Of a stretch of DNA of 64,000 nucleotides, positions 44,857 through 53,346 are shown one piece after another. Each line of letters opens with the position of its first letter. Positions within the stretch are counted from its first letter, which is position 1. Below the pieces are notes generated by a model. The model saw only the letters and a program-made list of their open reading frames with translations. It was not told where the DNA came from and did no database searches. A program made the position numbers and the translations under genes. This DNA comes from Bradyrhizobium cenepequi (GTDB lineage: Bacteria > Pseudomonadota > Alphaproteobacteria > Rhizobiales > Xanthobacteraceae), in NCBI RefSeq assembly GCF_020329485.1, contig NZ_JAGKJI010000014.1:62001-126000 (forward strand), in the 5' to 3' direction.

Positions 44857-45558
44857 ATGAATGCAACAGCACAGCCGATGCCCAAGGTTGTCGCGGAGCT
44901 TGAGTGGCGCCAAGCGCTCGACGCGATGCTTACCAAGGAGAAAGCCCTGACCCGCACAAGGGATGCGCTTGCCGCGGAGCGCCGCCGACTGCCGATGACG
45001 AAGATCGAGAAGTCCTACGTTTTCGAGGGCGCGGACGGGCAGGTGAGCCTACTGGATCTATTCGATGGCCGGCCGCAGCTTCTCCTCTACCACTTCATGT
45101 TCGCGCCGGGCGTGCACGGTTGGCCGTCTGCGGGCTGTCCTGGATGCTCGATGTTCGTGGACAACATCGGTCAATTCGCCGTGCCGCACCTGAATGCGCG
45201 CGGCGTATCCCTTGCACTGGTCTCGCTCGCGCCCTTCGCCAGCGTCGAGGCCTATCGCAAGCGCATGTCCTGGCCGCACGGCTGGGTCTCGTCAGCGAAC
45301 AACAGCTTCAATGTCGATCTGGGGATCACCACATCGAGTGGCGAGGCGCATGGGCTCAGCGTCTTCTTGCGGCGGGGAGACGAGGTGTTCCGCACCTACT
45401 TCACCTCCCGACGCGGATGCGAGGCGCTCGGGAACGTCTGGGGTTTCCTGGACGCGACGCCCTACGGGCGCCAGGAGACGTGGGAGGATTCGCCCCCGGG
45501 TTGGCCCCAGTCACGCCCCTACGAATGGTGGCGGCGGCACGACGAATATGAGTCGTGA
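44857..45558 (+). CDS. DUF899 family thioredoxin-like protein
   Basis: 233 residues from MNATAQPMPKVVAELEW with AAAGGAGACAGG before the ATG. The fold is thioredoxin-like: VSLLDLFDGRPQLLLYHFMF, then WPSAGCPGCSMFVDNIGQ with a CPGC redox-type motif, SLAPFASVEAYRKRMSWP, and a C-terminal SRPYEWWRRHDEY. Family members are predicted oxidoreductases of unknown substrate. Confidence 0.87.
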   Translation: MNATAQPMPKVVAELEWRQALDAMLTKEKALTRTRDALAAERRRLPMTKIEKSYVFEGADGQVSLLDLFDGRPQLLLYHFMFAPGVHGWPSAGCPGCSMFVDNIGQFAVPHLNARGVSLALVSLAPFASVEAYRKRMSWPHGWVSSANNSFNVDLGITTSSGEAHGLSVFLRRGDEVFRTYFTSRRGCEALGNVWGFLDATPYGRQETWEDSPPGWPQSRPYEWWRRHDEYES

Positions 45559-45729
45559 CAAATCCTTCGACCCGGCGACAAGCGATCACTCCGCGGCCCA
45601 GTCCGGAGGGTTACGAATATTCTTCCGTCCGCCGCGCAAGCGAGCGGCCGCCTGAACGAGGCTGGACGTCGGAGAATGGCTGCGCCGCTTATGCCCCCCC
45701 AGCGCTGGCCTCTATTCGCGGCACCCGAA

Positions 45730-45757
45730 CAAAAAGCCCGGCCGCTTGGCCGGGCTT
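45730..45757 (-). terminator. Intrinsic terminator after carD
   Basis: Minus strand AGCCCGGCC pairs with GGCCGGGCT over a four-base loop and is followed by TTTTTGTT. It lies 28 bases beyond the carD stop and would end that transcript. Confidence 0.9.
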
Positions 45758-45784
45758 TTCGCTGCAAATTGTTTGGCGAGCTGC

Positions 45785-46564
45785 TTACGCTGCCTCGTCG
45801 GCGACGGTGGCGTCGTCGCTGTCGCCGTCGAGATCGTCGGCATCGCCTTCACTGTCTCCCTCGGCACCGGATTCGGCCTTGGCTGCGCCGCGGCGCGGGC
45901 TCTTGGCGAGCTGGCTCTCGATCTCCTTGATCGCTTCGGTCTCGGTCGCGTGCTGCACCACCGCGATCTCGCGCGACAGCCGGTCGAGCGCCGCTTCATA
46001 GAGCTGGCGTTCGGAGTAGGACTGCTCGGGCTGCGACTCCGAACGATAGAGGTCGCGCACCACTTCAGCGATCGCGACGATATCGCCCGAATTGATCTTG
46101 GCTTCGTATTCCTGCGCCCGGCGCGACCACATCGTGCGCTTGACGCGGGCACGGCCCTTCAGCGTCTCCAGCGCCTTCTTGACCAGTGCGGGCTCGGACA
46201 GCTTGCGCATGCCGACATTGGCGACCTTTGCGGTGGGCACGCGAAGCGTCATCTTGTCCTTCATGAAGCTGATGACGAACAGTTCCAGCTTGGCGCCCGC
46301 GATCTCCTGCTCCTCGATCGCGAGAATCTGGCCGACGCCATGAGCCGGATAGACCACGAACTCGTTGGCCTTGAACCCTTGGCGCTGGGTCACGACCTTC
46401 TTCGGCTCCTCGATGCGCGGGGCAGCGGCAACCGGCTTCGCGGCCGGCTTGACGGCTGCCTTCGGCGCAGGCGCAGCCTTGGGAGCAGTCTTGGCGGCAA
46501 CTTTCGAAGCAAAGGTCTTCGAGGCTGTCGCTTTCGCGGCAGTTTTGGCAGTCTTTTCTGGCAT
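45785..46564 (-). CDS. carD: CarD family transcriptional regulator
   Basis: 259 residues from MPEKTAKTAAKATASK. The N-terminal 55 residues are a Lys/Ala/Pro-rich low-complexity tail. The CarD/TRCF-RID domain follows (FVVYPAHGVGQILAIEEQEI, LRVPTAKVANVGMRKLSEP) and binds the RNA polymerase beta lobe, stabilising promoter complexes. Helical domain: MWSRRAQEYEAKINSGD. The tail is strongly acidic (GDADDLDGDSDD). The frame stays open with the same Lys/Ala-rich character to a GTG at 46717, and the promoter at 46818-46845 lies just before that, so a longer protein is possible. Confidence 0.9.
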   Translation of the reverse strand: MPEKTAKTAAKATASKTFASKVAAKTAPKAAPAPKAAVKPAAKPVAAAPRIEEPKKVVTQRQGFKANEFVVYPAHGVGQILAIEEQEIAGAKLELFVISFMKDKMTLRVPTAKVANVGMRKLSEPALVKKALETLKGRARVKRTMWSRRAQEYEAKINSGDIVAIAEVVRDLYRSESQPEQSYSERQLYEAALDRLSREIAVVQHATETEAIKEIESQLAKSPRRGAAKAESGAEGDSEGDADDLDGDSDDATVADEAA

Positions 46565-46817
46565 CACGCTTCTTTTGTTTTTCGAGGACTTTGTAGCCGC
46601 AGCCTTACGGGCTTCCTTTACGGACGCCTTGGCACGGCCTTTGACTGCGCTGCGGGCAACTGCAGCGGCTTTCTTTGACGTCTTGGAAGCACTCTTTTTA
46701 CGCGTTTTCTGTGACACAGCATGCGCGCGGAACTGCCACGCCCCTGTTCGGTGTTTTTGCGGAAACGAACGGGGCCAAGGATCAGGGATGGCCGGGTTCG
46801 GCTCTGTCAATGCGCCC

Positions 46818-46845
46818 AATATAGCACATTTTCCGCAAAAATCAA
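46818..46845 (-). promoter_or_regulatory. Sigma-70-type promoter for carD
   Basis: On the minus strand TTGATT (-35) and TATATT (-10) are separated by 16 bases. It is about 100 bases upstream of the GTG at 46717 and 250 bases upstream of the ATG at 46564. Confidence 0.7.
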
Positions 46846-46967
46846 TGATTTAGGGCCGAATCCTGCCGCTTGCGGGCATTAACGGTCATAACTCTGTCAT
46901 TAGGGTTAAACGATGCCGCGGCTCCCTGGCGAAAAGGCCTCGAATCCAGCAAGAAACAGCGCACGAA

Positions 46968-47306
46968 TCAGTCGCCGGTTCCAGGATTCGCAGAGAAATA
47001 TTTCTCGAACTTGCCCCCCTGGCCGTCGAACTCCTTGGCGTCCGGAGGCGAGTCCTTCTTCTGAGTGATGTTGGGCCAGCTCCTGGCGTATTCGCTGTTG
47101 ACCTCGAGCCACTTCTCCAGCCCCGGCTCGGTATCCGGCTTGATCGCATCCGCCGGACATTCCGGTTCGCAGACGCCGCAATCGATGCATTCCTCGGGAT
47201 GGATGACCAGCATGTTCTCGCCCTCGTAGAAGCAATCGACGGGGCAGACCTCGACGCAATCAGTATATTTGCACTTGATGCAGTTTTCAGTGACGACGTA
47301 GGTCAT
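46968..47306 (-). CDS. fdxA: Seven-iron ferredoxin FdxA
   Basis: 112 residues, usual length. Cysteine ligands for a 3Fe-4S and a 4Fe-4S cluster: ENCIKCKYTDCVEVCPVDCF and PEECIDCGVCEPECPADAI. The C-terminal extension DSPPDAKEFDGQGGKFEKYF is standard in this family. An electron carrier. It lies between the S4-domain gene and carD, the conserved order in Rhizobiales. Confidence 0.96.
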   Translation of the reverse strand: MTYVVTENCIKCKYTDCVEVCPVDCFYEGENMLVIHPEECIDCGVCEPECPADAIKPDTEPGLEKWLEVNSEYARSWPNITQKKDSPPDAKEFDGQGGKFEKYFSANPGTGD

Positions 47307-47459
47307 CCAGGACTCCGAACCAAAGACTCCGAAAGCGGATTCATTCTTTGAAGGGCTTGCGTTTCAAAAATTGCGTAGCGCAGGAGAACCGCTGCTGCAA
47401 GATAAGCAAGCCGGTTCGGCGCCGTGTTTTCGGGCAACCGCCTGCGGAGATGCAAATAA

Positions 47460-47729
47460 TCATTCCGCGCGGTTCTGCAAATCTTCATACAGCACCCGCG
47501 CGGCCGTCGCGTCGCCCCGCCGCTCCGAGAAGCGGATCACCTTCAACACGCGCACGCTGCGATCGAGCGCGATGGTTAGCACGTCGCCCGGTTTGACAGC
47601 GTGTCCCGGCGCGCTCTCGCGCACGCCGTTGATGCGGACATGGCCGGCCTCGATCAGCGCGGCGGCGCTGGTGCGCGCTTTCACCACCCGCGCATGCCAC
47701 AGCCATTTATCGAGACGCTGACGCTCCAA
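47460..47729 (-). CDS. RNA-binding S4 domain protein (Hsp15-like)
   Basis: 89 residues from a TTG preceded by GAGGCC; no in-frame ATG is available. The S4 motif is RQRLDKWLWHARVVKARTSA ... IEAGHVRINGVRESAPG and VKPGDVLTIAL. Hsp15-like proteins bind stalled 50S subunits or structured RNA. Begins 28 bases after the helicase stop, so the two are probably co-transcribed. Confidence 0.92.
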   Translation of the reverse strand: MERQRLDKWLWHARVVKARTSAAALIEAGHVRINGVRESAPGHAVKPGDVLTIALDRSVRVLKVIRFSERRGDATAARVLYEDLQNRAE

Positions 47730-47756
47730 TCGGCCTCATTCTTTCTCTGGTGAGGT

Positions 47757-50700
47757 TCAATCCTTGCGGTTGCCGGCGAGTTGTTCCTTCAACGCCGCGA
47801 GTTTTGCGAACGGCGAGTTGGGATCGATCGCGCGCTCGCGTTCGCGCGGTGCCGAGCTCGCATATTGGCGCAGCGCCGGGCCGCTCTCGCGGCCCTTGTC
47901 GCGATCGCCCTTGCCGCGGAAATCGCGGCCACCGCGCTCGCGGTCTTTGCGGTCGCCGGAGGGTTTATCGCGGCGGCGATCATTGTCGCGGTCGCGGCCC
48001 TTGCCCTCGAAGCGCTCGCGGCGGCCGCCCTTGTCCTCGCGCGGTGCGCCATTGCCGGCGGCTGCGGCTTCCGCGGGGGGCGGCGCGTCCTCGCGGGGCT
48101 TGCGGAATTCGTGATGGCGGCGGCCACGACGCTGCTGATCGCGTTGTGCGCCGTCGGCGCCTTCGCCCGCTGCCGCCGCGGCCGGGGCGCCGTCGCGCGG
48201 CTGGTGACGATGGCGATGGCGGTCATGGCGCGGGCGACGCTCCTCGGAACGGCCGCCGGGGCGCCAGACCTCGACCAGTTGCGGCTCGGCCGGCACCTCC
48301 GCCGCGGCTGGCGCGGCGACGGCTTCGGCAGGTGCGGGCTCCTCAGTGCTGACGGCAGCCTCTGCTGTCGCCTCCGTTGGCGTCGGCGCCGAGGGCTCAT
48401 CGGCGGAGACTTCTGCGGGAGTTGCCGGCTCCGCCTGCACTTCCGCGACCGGTTCGGCCTGCGCCTCTGTCGCCTCAGGCTCAGGCTGCGCTTCAGCGAC
48501 GGGCTCTTCAGCTGCAGCCGCAGGTTCCTCGCTCGGCACGGGCGCCAGTGTCACTTCTGGCAACAGCGCCGCGGAGGGGCTGGGCTCGCCCGACGCGGGC
48601 AGTTCGGCCGCCGCCTCTTCAGCCGGCATCTCCAGGGTAGCCTCGGCGGTTGCTTCCACCGGCGGCGTCTCGGCGGACACCGTCTCGACCACTTCCACCG
48701 GCTTCGGCGGCGGTGGCGCGCGGCGTTCCATGCGGTAGCCGAGCGCGCGCAGGATGGATGCAAAATCCTCGCCGGCCGAGCCGGTGAGCGAGGTCATCGC
48801 CTGCGTCACCACGAAGCCGCGACCGTCGAACGCGCCCGCGGGCTTCTCTCCGGCCGAGCCCCCGCGCCAAGCCAGCGCGGGACGGATCAGGTCCGCCAGC
48901 CGCTCCAGGATGTCGACGCGCACCGCGCGCTCCCCGCACTGCTTGTAGCCGAGCACGCGATAGGCATCGCGCGGCAGCGCCTTGTCGATCGGGAACGAGG
49001 TGCGCCCGCTGGAGGCCAGATGCTGCACATTCGACAGCGTCGACAGATCGACATTGTCCTCTTTCTCGGCCCAGAGCAGCGAGGCCAGCGCCCGCGCCGC
49101 CGGTTTCAGGAGCTGCGGGAAGTAGATGTGATAGGCGCCGAAGCGGACGCCGTACTTGCGCAAGGTCGCGCGCGAGGCCTGGTCGAGGTCCTTCATCTCG
49201 GAGGCGATCTTCGTGCGCTCCAGCACGCCGAGCGCTTCCACCAGTTGGAACGCGATACCGCGCGCGATCCCCTGCAGATCCTCCGCCTTCGACAGGTCGA
49301 ACAGCGGCCCGAGCAATTTCGTAATATGCGTCTTGAGCCAGAGATCGAGCCGGTTCTGCACGGCCTCGCGCGGCGCGCCGGTCAGCCGCTCGTCGGAGAT
49401 GATGCGCAGCCGCGGATGCAGCGCGTCGTCGGCCGCGACGAGTTTGGCCACCGCATCGCCGGTCCAGCGGATGGTGCCGTCGGAGGTCAGCACGAAGGCA
49501 TCGTCCGGCGCCGCGGAGAGTTTCTCCGCCCGCGCGTCGATCTCGCGCGCCAGCACCTGCTGGGCCGCGGCCTGCAGCGCCTTGGCGTCACTGCCCGCTT
49601 CCGCCGCATCGGGCGCAAAGGTGAATCCATCGAGCCGGCCGATCACATGCCCCTCGACGATGACTTCGCCGGTCTTGCCGATTTCAGTATTCAAAACAGA
49701 GTTCTCCCGCAGGCGGCGCATCAATACACTGGTACGCCGATCAACGAAACGCTCCGTGAGCCGTTCATGCAGCGCATCGGATAATTTATTTTCGAGCTCG
49801 CGCGTGATCCCCTGCCAATGTTCGGGATCGGACAGCCAGTCCGGCCGGTTCGCCACAAAGGTCCAGGTGCGCACCTGAGCGATCCGGCCCGACAGCGTGT
49901 CGATATCGCCGTCGACGCGGTCGGCCTGATCGACCTGGGCGGCGAACCATGCATCGGGAATACGCCCCTTTTTCATCAGGAAGCCGTAGACCGTGGTCAC
50001 AAGCTCGGCATGGGCCGCCGGCGACAGCTTTCGGTAATCCGGTATCTGGCAGGTGTCCCATAGCCGTTCGACGGCAACAGCGCCATGCGCCATGTCGCGC
50101 ACCTCGACATCGCGCGCAGCATGGTCGAGCACGCGCATGTCCTCGGCGATCGGCGCCCGCGTCAGCACTTCATGCGACGGCGGCAGCGCCAGCGACACCT
50201 GGAGCGCGGCGAGCGAGGAGAAATCCAGCTTCGAATTGCGCCATTGCAGCATTTTCACGCTGTCAAACGTGTGGTTCTGCAGCGCATTCACCAGTTCCGA
50301 CTCGAATGGCGCACAGCGGCCTGTGGTGCCGAAGGTGCCGTTCCGCGTCGCACGCCCCGCGCGGCCCGCAATCTGTGCGAACTCGGCCGGCGTCAGGCGG
50401 CGGAACTGATAGCCGTCGTACTTGCGGTCGGAGGCGAAGGCGACGTGATCGACGTCGAGGTTCAAGCCCATGCCGACCGCGTCGGTCGCGACGAGATAAT
50501 CGACATCGCCGTTCTGGAACATCGCCACCTGTGCATTGCGTGTGCGCGGCGAGAGCGAGCCGAGCACGACCGCCGCCCCGCCATGCTGGCGGCGGATCAA
50601 TTCGGCAATCGCATAGACCTCGTCGGCGGAGAACGCGACGATCGCGGTGCGCCGCGGCTGCCGCGTGATCTTGCGGTCGCCGGCGAATTCGAGCGTCGAG

Positions 50701-51176
50701 AGCCGCGGCCGTGTCACCATGGAGGCGCCCGGCAGCAGCCGCTCGATGATGGGGCGCATCGTCGCAGCCCCGAGCAGCAGCGTCTCGTCGCGCCCGCGCC
50801 GATTGAGGATGCGGTCGGTGAAGACATGGCCGCGCTCGAGATCGGCCGCGATCTGGATCTCGTCGACCGCGAGGAACGAGACGTCGAGATCACGCGGCAT
50901 CGCCTCGACGGTCGAGACCCAGAAGCGCGGCGACTTCGGCTTGATCTTCTCTTCGCCGGTGATCAGCGCGACGCTCTCAGCTCCGGCGCGATCGGCGATC
51001 TTGTTGTAGACCTCGCGCGCCAATAGCCGCAGCGGCAGCCCGATCAGCCCGGACGAATGCCCGAGCATGCGCTCGATGGCCAGATGCGTCTTGCCGGTGT
51101 TGGTCGGCCCGAGCACGGCCGTGACGCCGGCGCCGGGCGCGCGCTCATGGGCGAAGGGAGGAGAAGAAAGAGCCAT
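47757..51176 (-). CDS. Suv3/MgpS-type helicase with long disordered RGG-like tail
   Basis: 1139 residues. Superfamily 2 core: Walker A GPTNTGKTH (residues 23-31), Walker B variant DEIQ (105-108), LVATDAVGMGLNLDVDHVAF and QIAGRAGRATRNG for motifs V and VI. It resembles mitochondrial Suv3, an RNA helicase of degradosomes. The last about 330 residues are low complexity: first Glu/Ala/Pro repeats (EEPAAAAEEPVAEA), then a basic Arg/Asp/Gly-rich region (GGRRERFEGKGRDRDNDRRR). This layout mirrors RNase E tails and suggests a role as RNA-binding scaffold. First gene of the helicase-S4-fdxA-carD run. Confidence 0.92.
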   Translation of the reverse strand: MALSSPPFAHERAPGAGVTAVLGPTNTGKTHLAIERMLGHSSGLIGLPLRLLAREVYNKIADRAGAESVALITGEEKIKPKSPRFWVSTVEAMPRDLDVSFLAVDEIQIAADLERGHVFTDRILNRRGRDETLLLGAATMRPIIERLLPGASMVTRPRLSTLEFAGDRKITRQPRRTAIVAFSADEVYAIAELIRRQHGGAAVVLGSLSPRTRNAQVAMFQNGDVDYLVATDAVGMGLNLDVDHVAFASDRKYDGYQFRRLTPAEFAQIAGRAGRATRNGTFGTTGRCAPFESELVNALQNHTFDSVKMLQWRNSKLDFSSLAALQVSLALPPSHEVLTRAPIAEDMRVLDHAARDVEVRDMAHGAVAVERLWDTCQIPDYRKLSPAAHAELVTTVYGFLMKKGRIPDAWFAAQVDQADRVDGDIDTLSGRIAQVRTWTFVANRPDWLSDPEHWQGITRELENKLSDALHERLTERFVDRRTSVLMRRLRENSVLNTEIGKTGEVIVEGHVIGRLDGFTFAPDAAEAGSDAKALQAAAQQVLAREIDARAEKLSAAPDDAFVLTSDGTIRWTGDAVAKLVAADDALHPRLRIISDERLTGAPREAVQNRLDLWLKTHITKLLGPLFDLSKAEDLQGIARGIAFQLVEALGVLERTKIASEMKDLDQASRATLRKYGVRFGAYHIYFPQLLKPAARALASLLWAEKEDNVDLSTLSNVQHLASSGRTSFPIDKALPRDAYRVLGYKQCGERAVRVDILERLADLIRPALAWRGGSAGEKPAGAFDGRGFVVTQAMTSLTGSAGEDFASILRALGYRMERRAPPPPKPVEVVETVSAETPPVEATAEATLEMPAEEAAAELPASGEPSPSAALLPEVTLAPVPSEEPAAAAEEPVAEAQPEPEATEAQAEPVAEVQAEPATPAEVSADEPSAPTPTEATAEAAVSTEEPAPAEAVAAPAAAEVPAEPQLVEVWRPGGRSEERRPRHDRHRHRHQPRDGAPAAAAAGEGADGAQRDQQRRGRRHHEFRKPREDAPPPAEAAAAGNGAPREDKGGRRERFEGKGRDRDNDRRRDKPSGDRKDRERGGRDFRGKGDRDKGRESGPALRQYASSAPRERERAIDPNSPFAKLAALKEQLAGNRKD

Positions 51177-51479
51177 GATTCCAGGTGCTTTTCTTGATGC
51201 TTTTCTTGGAGATAACAGAGAACGCGGCTAGGAAAATTGTCTCACATTGCTACACGAGGGATGTCACAGCTTAAGCTTCGGAACGAGTCTAGAACGAATC
51301 GCGGCCGAATCGCTGACTCCACCTGTGTTCTCCTCCGTTCACCGCAACATCTCGCGTCGACATTTCGGTTCCAGCACCACATCGGGTTTGAGGATGGTCA
51401 CGGCGCGGGCCAATTCCTTAAAATCTCTGAGGGTGCGGAGTCGAATCAGAAGCAGCAAAGAGTCAACAGGATTCGCACC

Positions 51480-51612
51480 CTCTTCGTCATTCCGGAGCGT
51501 CCGCAGGACGAGCTATGATGTGCTCTTGCACATCAGAGAATCCATCGGGCCGCATGCGCCGGAGGAGACATGGATTCCGGGCTCGATGCTTCGCATCGCC
51601 CCGGAATGACAG
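51480..51612. repeat. Dispersed palindromic repeat E
   Basis: Contains CGTCATTCCGGAGCGTCCGC and GAGCTATGATGTGCTCTTGC, then GATTCCGGGCTCGATGCTTC and GCATCGCCCCGGAATGAC. Outer GTCATTCCGG pairs with CCGGAATGAC. It lies in the 445-base region between the divergent ends of the helicase and DUF3108 genes; the rest (51177-51479) shows no gene. Confidence 0.75.
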
Positions 51613-51621
51613 TGCCCCGCC

Positions 51622-52473
51622 TCACTGCGTCTTCGCCACCCGCGGCGGCATGGCCGACGTTACGAACGAGGTTGCCTCGAGCATGGCGACCCCGAACGGC
51701 GTCGGGATCTTGACGCGGAAGGGAATGAGGATGCGCGTGCCCGCGATCGGCACGAAGGCGATCTCCATGTTGCGCGCTTCCGCCAGATACTTGATGACGG
51801 GCCGATCCGGGATATAGCCCGCGACCGGCGTGAAATAGATCGCGCAGACCAAGGCCGGGCCCTGATAGCCCTTCTCCGCCTTGACCATCTCCACGCGCTT
51901 GAAATCGAGCTTCAGATCGTAGCGCAGCCGGCCGTCGAAAATGCCGGCACTGGTGCGGCAGCTATCCGGGCTCATCAATTCACCCGTGCCTGGAACCCGC
52001 AACAGCGAGCCGGTCATCGGATCGAACACGTTCTTCTTGTGCGCCTCGGTGACCGGGATGCGGTTCGGATCGACCGGCGGCGCTGGCTCGATCACGGTTT
52101 GCGTGATGTTGCCGCCGCCGAGCGCCATCCGAATGGTCTCGGATTTCTTGTAGCTGGTGTAGTTGACGGTATAGCCTGCTGCCACCAGCGCGCCATTGAC
52201 CACGCGCCCCTGGGACCCGCCGACCCCATTTGCGCCGGCAAATGCCTTCACCAGCCCGGCGGTGCCGCCCTGCGCTATCGCGGAAAAGGTGTCCTCGCCG
52301 ATCTCGATCGTCCAGCTGCCCTTGCCGACGGCGATACCGGCCAGCGAGGCCTCGTACTGCGCCTCCAGCCGGCCCTGCGCGAGCGCGCCCTCCGGCCGCA
52401 GCAGCAACAGCGCGCCGGCGCACAACAGCCAGGATTCCCTCATCGAGGGCAGAAAACTGCTGAAAATGCTCAC
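51622..52473 (-). CDS. DUF3108 family exported protein
   Basis: 283 residues using a GTG at 52473; ATGs at 52509 and 52443 are alternatives. The signal region MRESWLLCAGALLLLRPEGA ends near LAQGRLEA. The mature protein is a predicted beta-sheet domain: YEASLAGIAVGKGSWTIEIG, VNYTSYKKSETIRMALGGGN, and the conserved CRTSAGIFDGRLRYDLKLDF and ALVCAIYFTPVAGY. Members of DUF3108 are periplasmic and of unknown role. Divergent from rpmB. Confidence 0.8.
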   Translation of the reverse strand: MSIFSSFLPSMRESWLLCAGALLLLRPEGALAQGRLEAQYEASLAGIAVGKGSWTIEIGEDTFSAIAQGGTAGLVKAFAGANGVGGSQGRVVNGALVAAGYTVNYTSYKKSETIRMALGGGNITQTVIEPAPPVDPNRIPVTEAHKKNVFDPMTGSLLRVPGTGELMSPDSCRTSAGIFDGRLRYDLKLDFKRVEMVKAEKGYQGPALVCAIYFTPVAGYIPDRPVIKYLAEARNMEIAFVPIAGTRILIPFRVKIPTPFGVAMLEATSFVTSAMPPRVAKTQ

Positions 52474-52719
52474 AAACTTAACGGTCCTGTCGTCGCCGCC
52501 AGATATCATTTAGGACAAAATGACCGGCGGGCAACGCGGGCGAATACGGAACCACCATACGGGCCTGAATACGCCCTTTATATGGTGCGTTAAACCGCTG
52601 GACGGCCTTGTGAACGTGCAGGTTTTGGGCTCCGTAGGGTTTTACCGCCAGCGCCAGGAAAGCGCATCAAATTGGGAGTTTCAGAGCCCCCGAATGAGGC
52701 TCTCAAACCCGATAAAACC

Positions 52720-52748
52720 TTGACGCTTCGCGCCTCACCCCCTATACG
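52720..52748 (+). promoter_or_regulatory. Sigma-70-type promoter for rpmB
   Basis: TTGACG (-35) and TATACG (-10) are separated by 17 bases and lie about 90 bases upstream of the rpmB start. The strong consensus fits a ribosomal protein gene. Confidence 0.8.
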
Positions 52749-52840
52749 TCCGCGGTTCCTGAAAAATGGACGTGAGATTGGACCCCCGCCGCGCGCGGCG
52801 CGCGCTGTTGGTTAAGCGGGGATGGAAGAGGATTTGAACA

Positions 52841-53146
52841 ATGTCCCGGCGCTGTGAACTGACGGCCAAGGGCCCGCAGGTGGGCCACAAGGTCAGCCAC
52901 TCCAATATCAAGACCAAGCGGCGTTTCCTGCCGAACCTCTGCAACATCACCTTCCAGTCGGAAGCGCTCGGCCGCAACATCCGCCTGCGCGTCTCCTCGA
53001 ACGCAATCAAGAGCGTCGACCACAACGGCGGCCTGGATGCATTCCTGCTGAAGGCCAACGCCGCACACCTCTCGCCCCGCGCGCTGGACCTGAAGCGGCA
53101 GATCGTGAAGAAGCGGGTGGTGGCTGCGGAGAAGAAGGCGAGCTGA
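52841..53146 (+). CDS. rpmB: 50S ribosomal protein L28
   Basis: 101 residues, the longer alphaproteobacterial form. Motifs: MSRRCELTAKGPQVGHKVSH, NIKTKRRFLPNLCN, LRVSSNAIKSVDHNGG. Purine-rich GGAAGAGGA precedes the ATG. A structural component of the large subunit. It marks the left border of the AT-richer island. Confidence 0.97.
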   Translation: MSRRCELTAKGPQVGHKVSHSNIKTKRRFLPNLCNITFQSEALGRNIRLRVSSNAIKSVDHNGGLDAFLLKANAAHLSPRALDLKRQIVKKRVVAAEKKAS

Positions 53147-53183
53147 GGCTCGCTGTATCGGAGTAACGGTTTGAGAGTTTGAG

Positions 53184-53213
53184 CGGCCGGGTCGAAAGAC
53201 CCGGCCGTTTTTG
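53184..53213 (+). terminator. Intrinsic terminator of rpmB
   Basis: CGGCCGGGTC, loop GAAA, GACCCGGCCG, then TTTTTGTTT: a ten-base perfect stem with a GNRA-type loop, 38 bases after the rpmB stop. The island sequence begins just beyond it. Confidence 0.95.
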
Positions 53214-53346
53214 TTTGACTTTCGTCTAGGCAGGACACTGGAAGCTTGCGCAGAGGCCGAACACGCGGGATAAATTTGTCCTGCAACTACCGGTGGTATC
53301 AAACTACCCAATCGTTCGGCGAAAATAATTCTTAGTGGGAGGCATA

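Noticed and set aside
47781..49784. 667-residue plus-strand frame opposite the helicase gene
   Set aside because: It is the complement of GC-rich, low-complexity helicase coding sequence; composition is Arg/Leu/Ala-biased and no motif or ribosome site is present.
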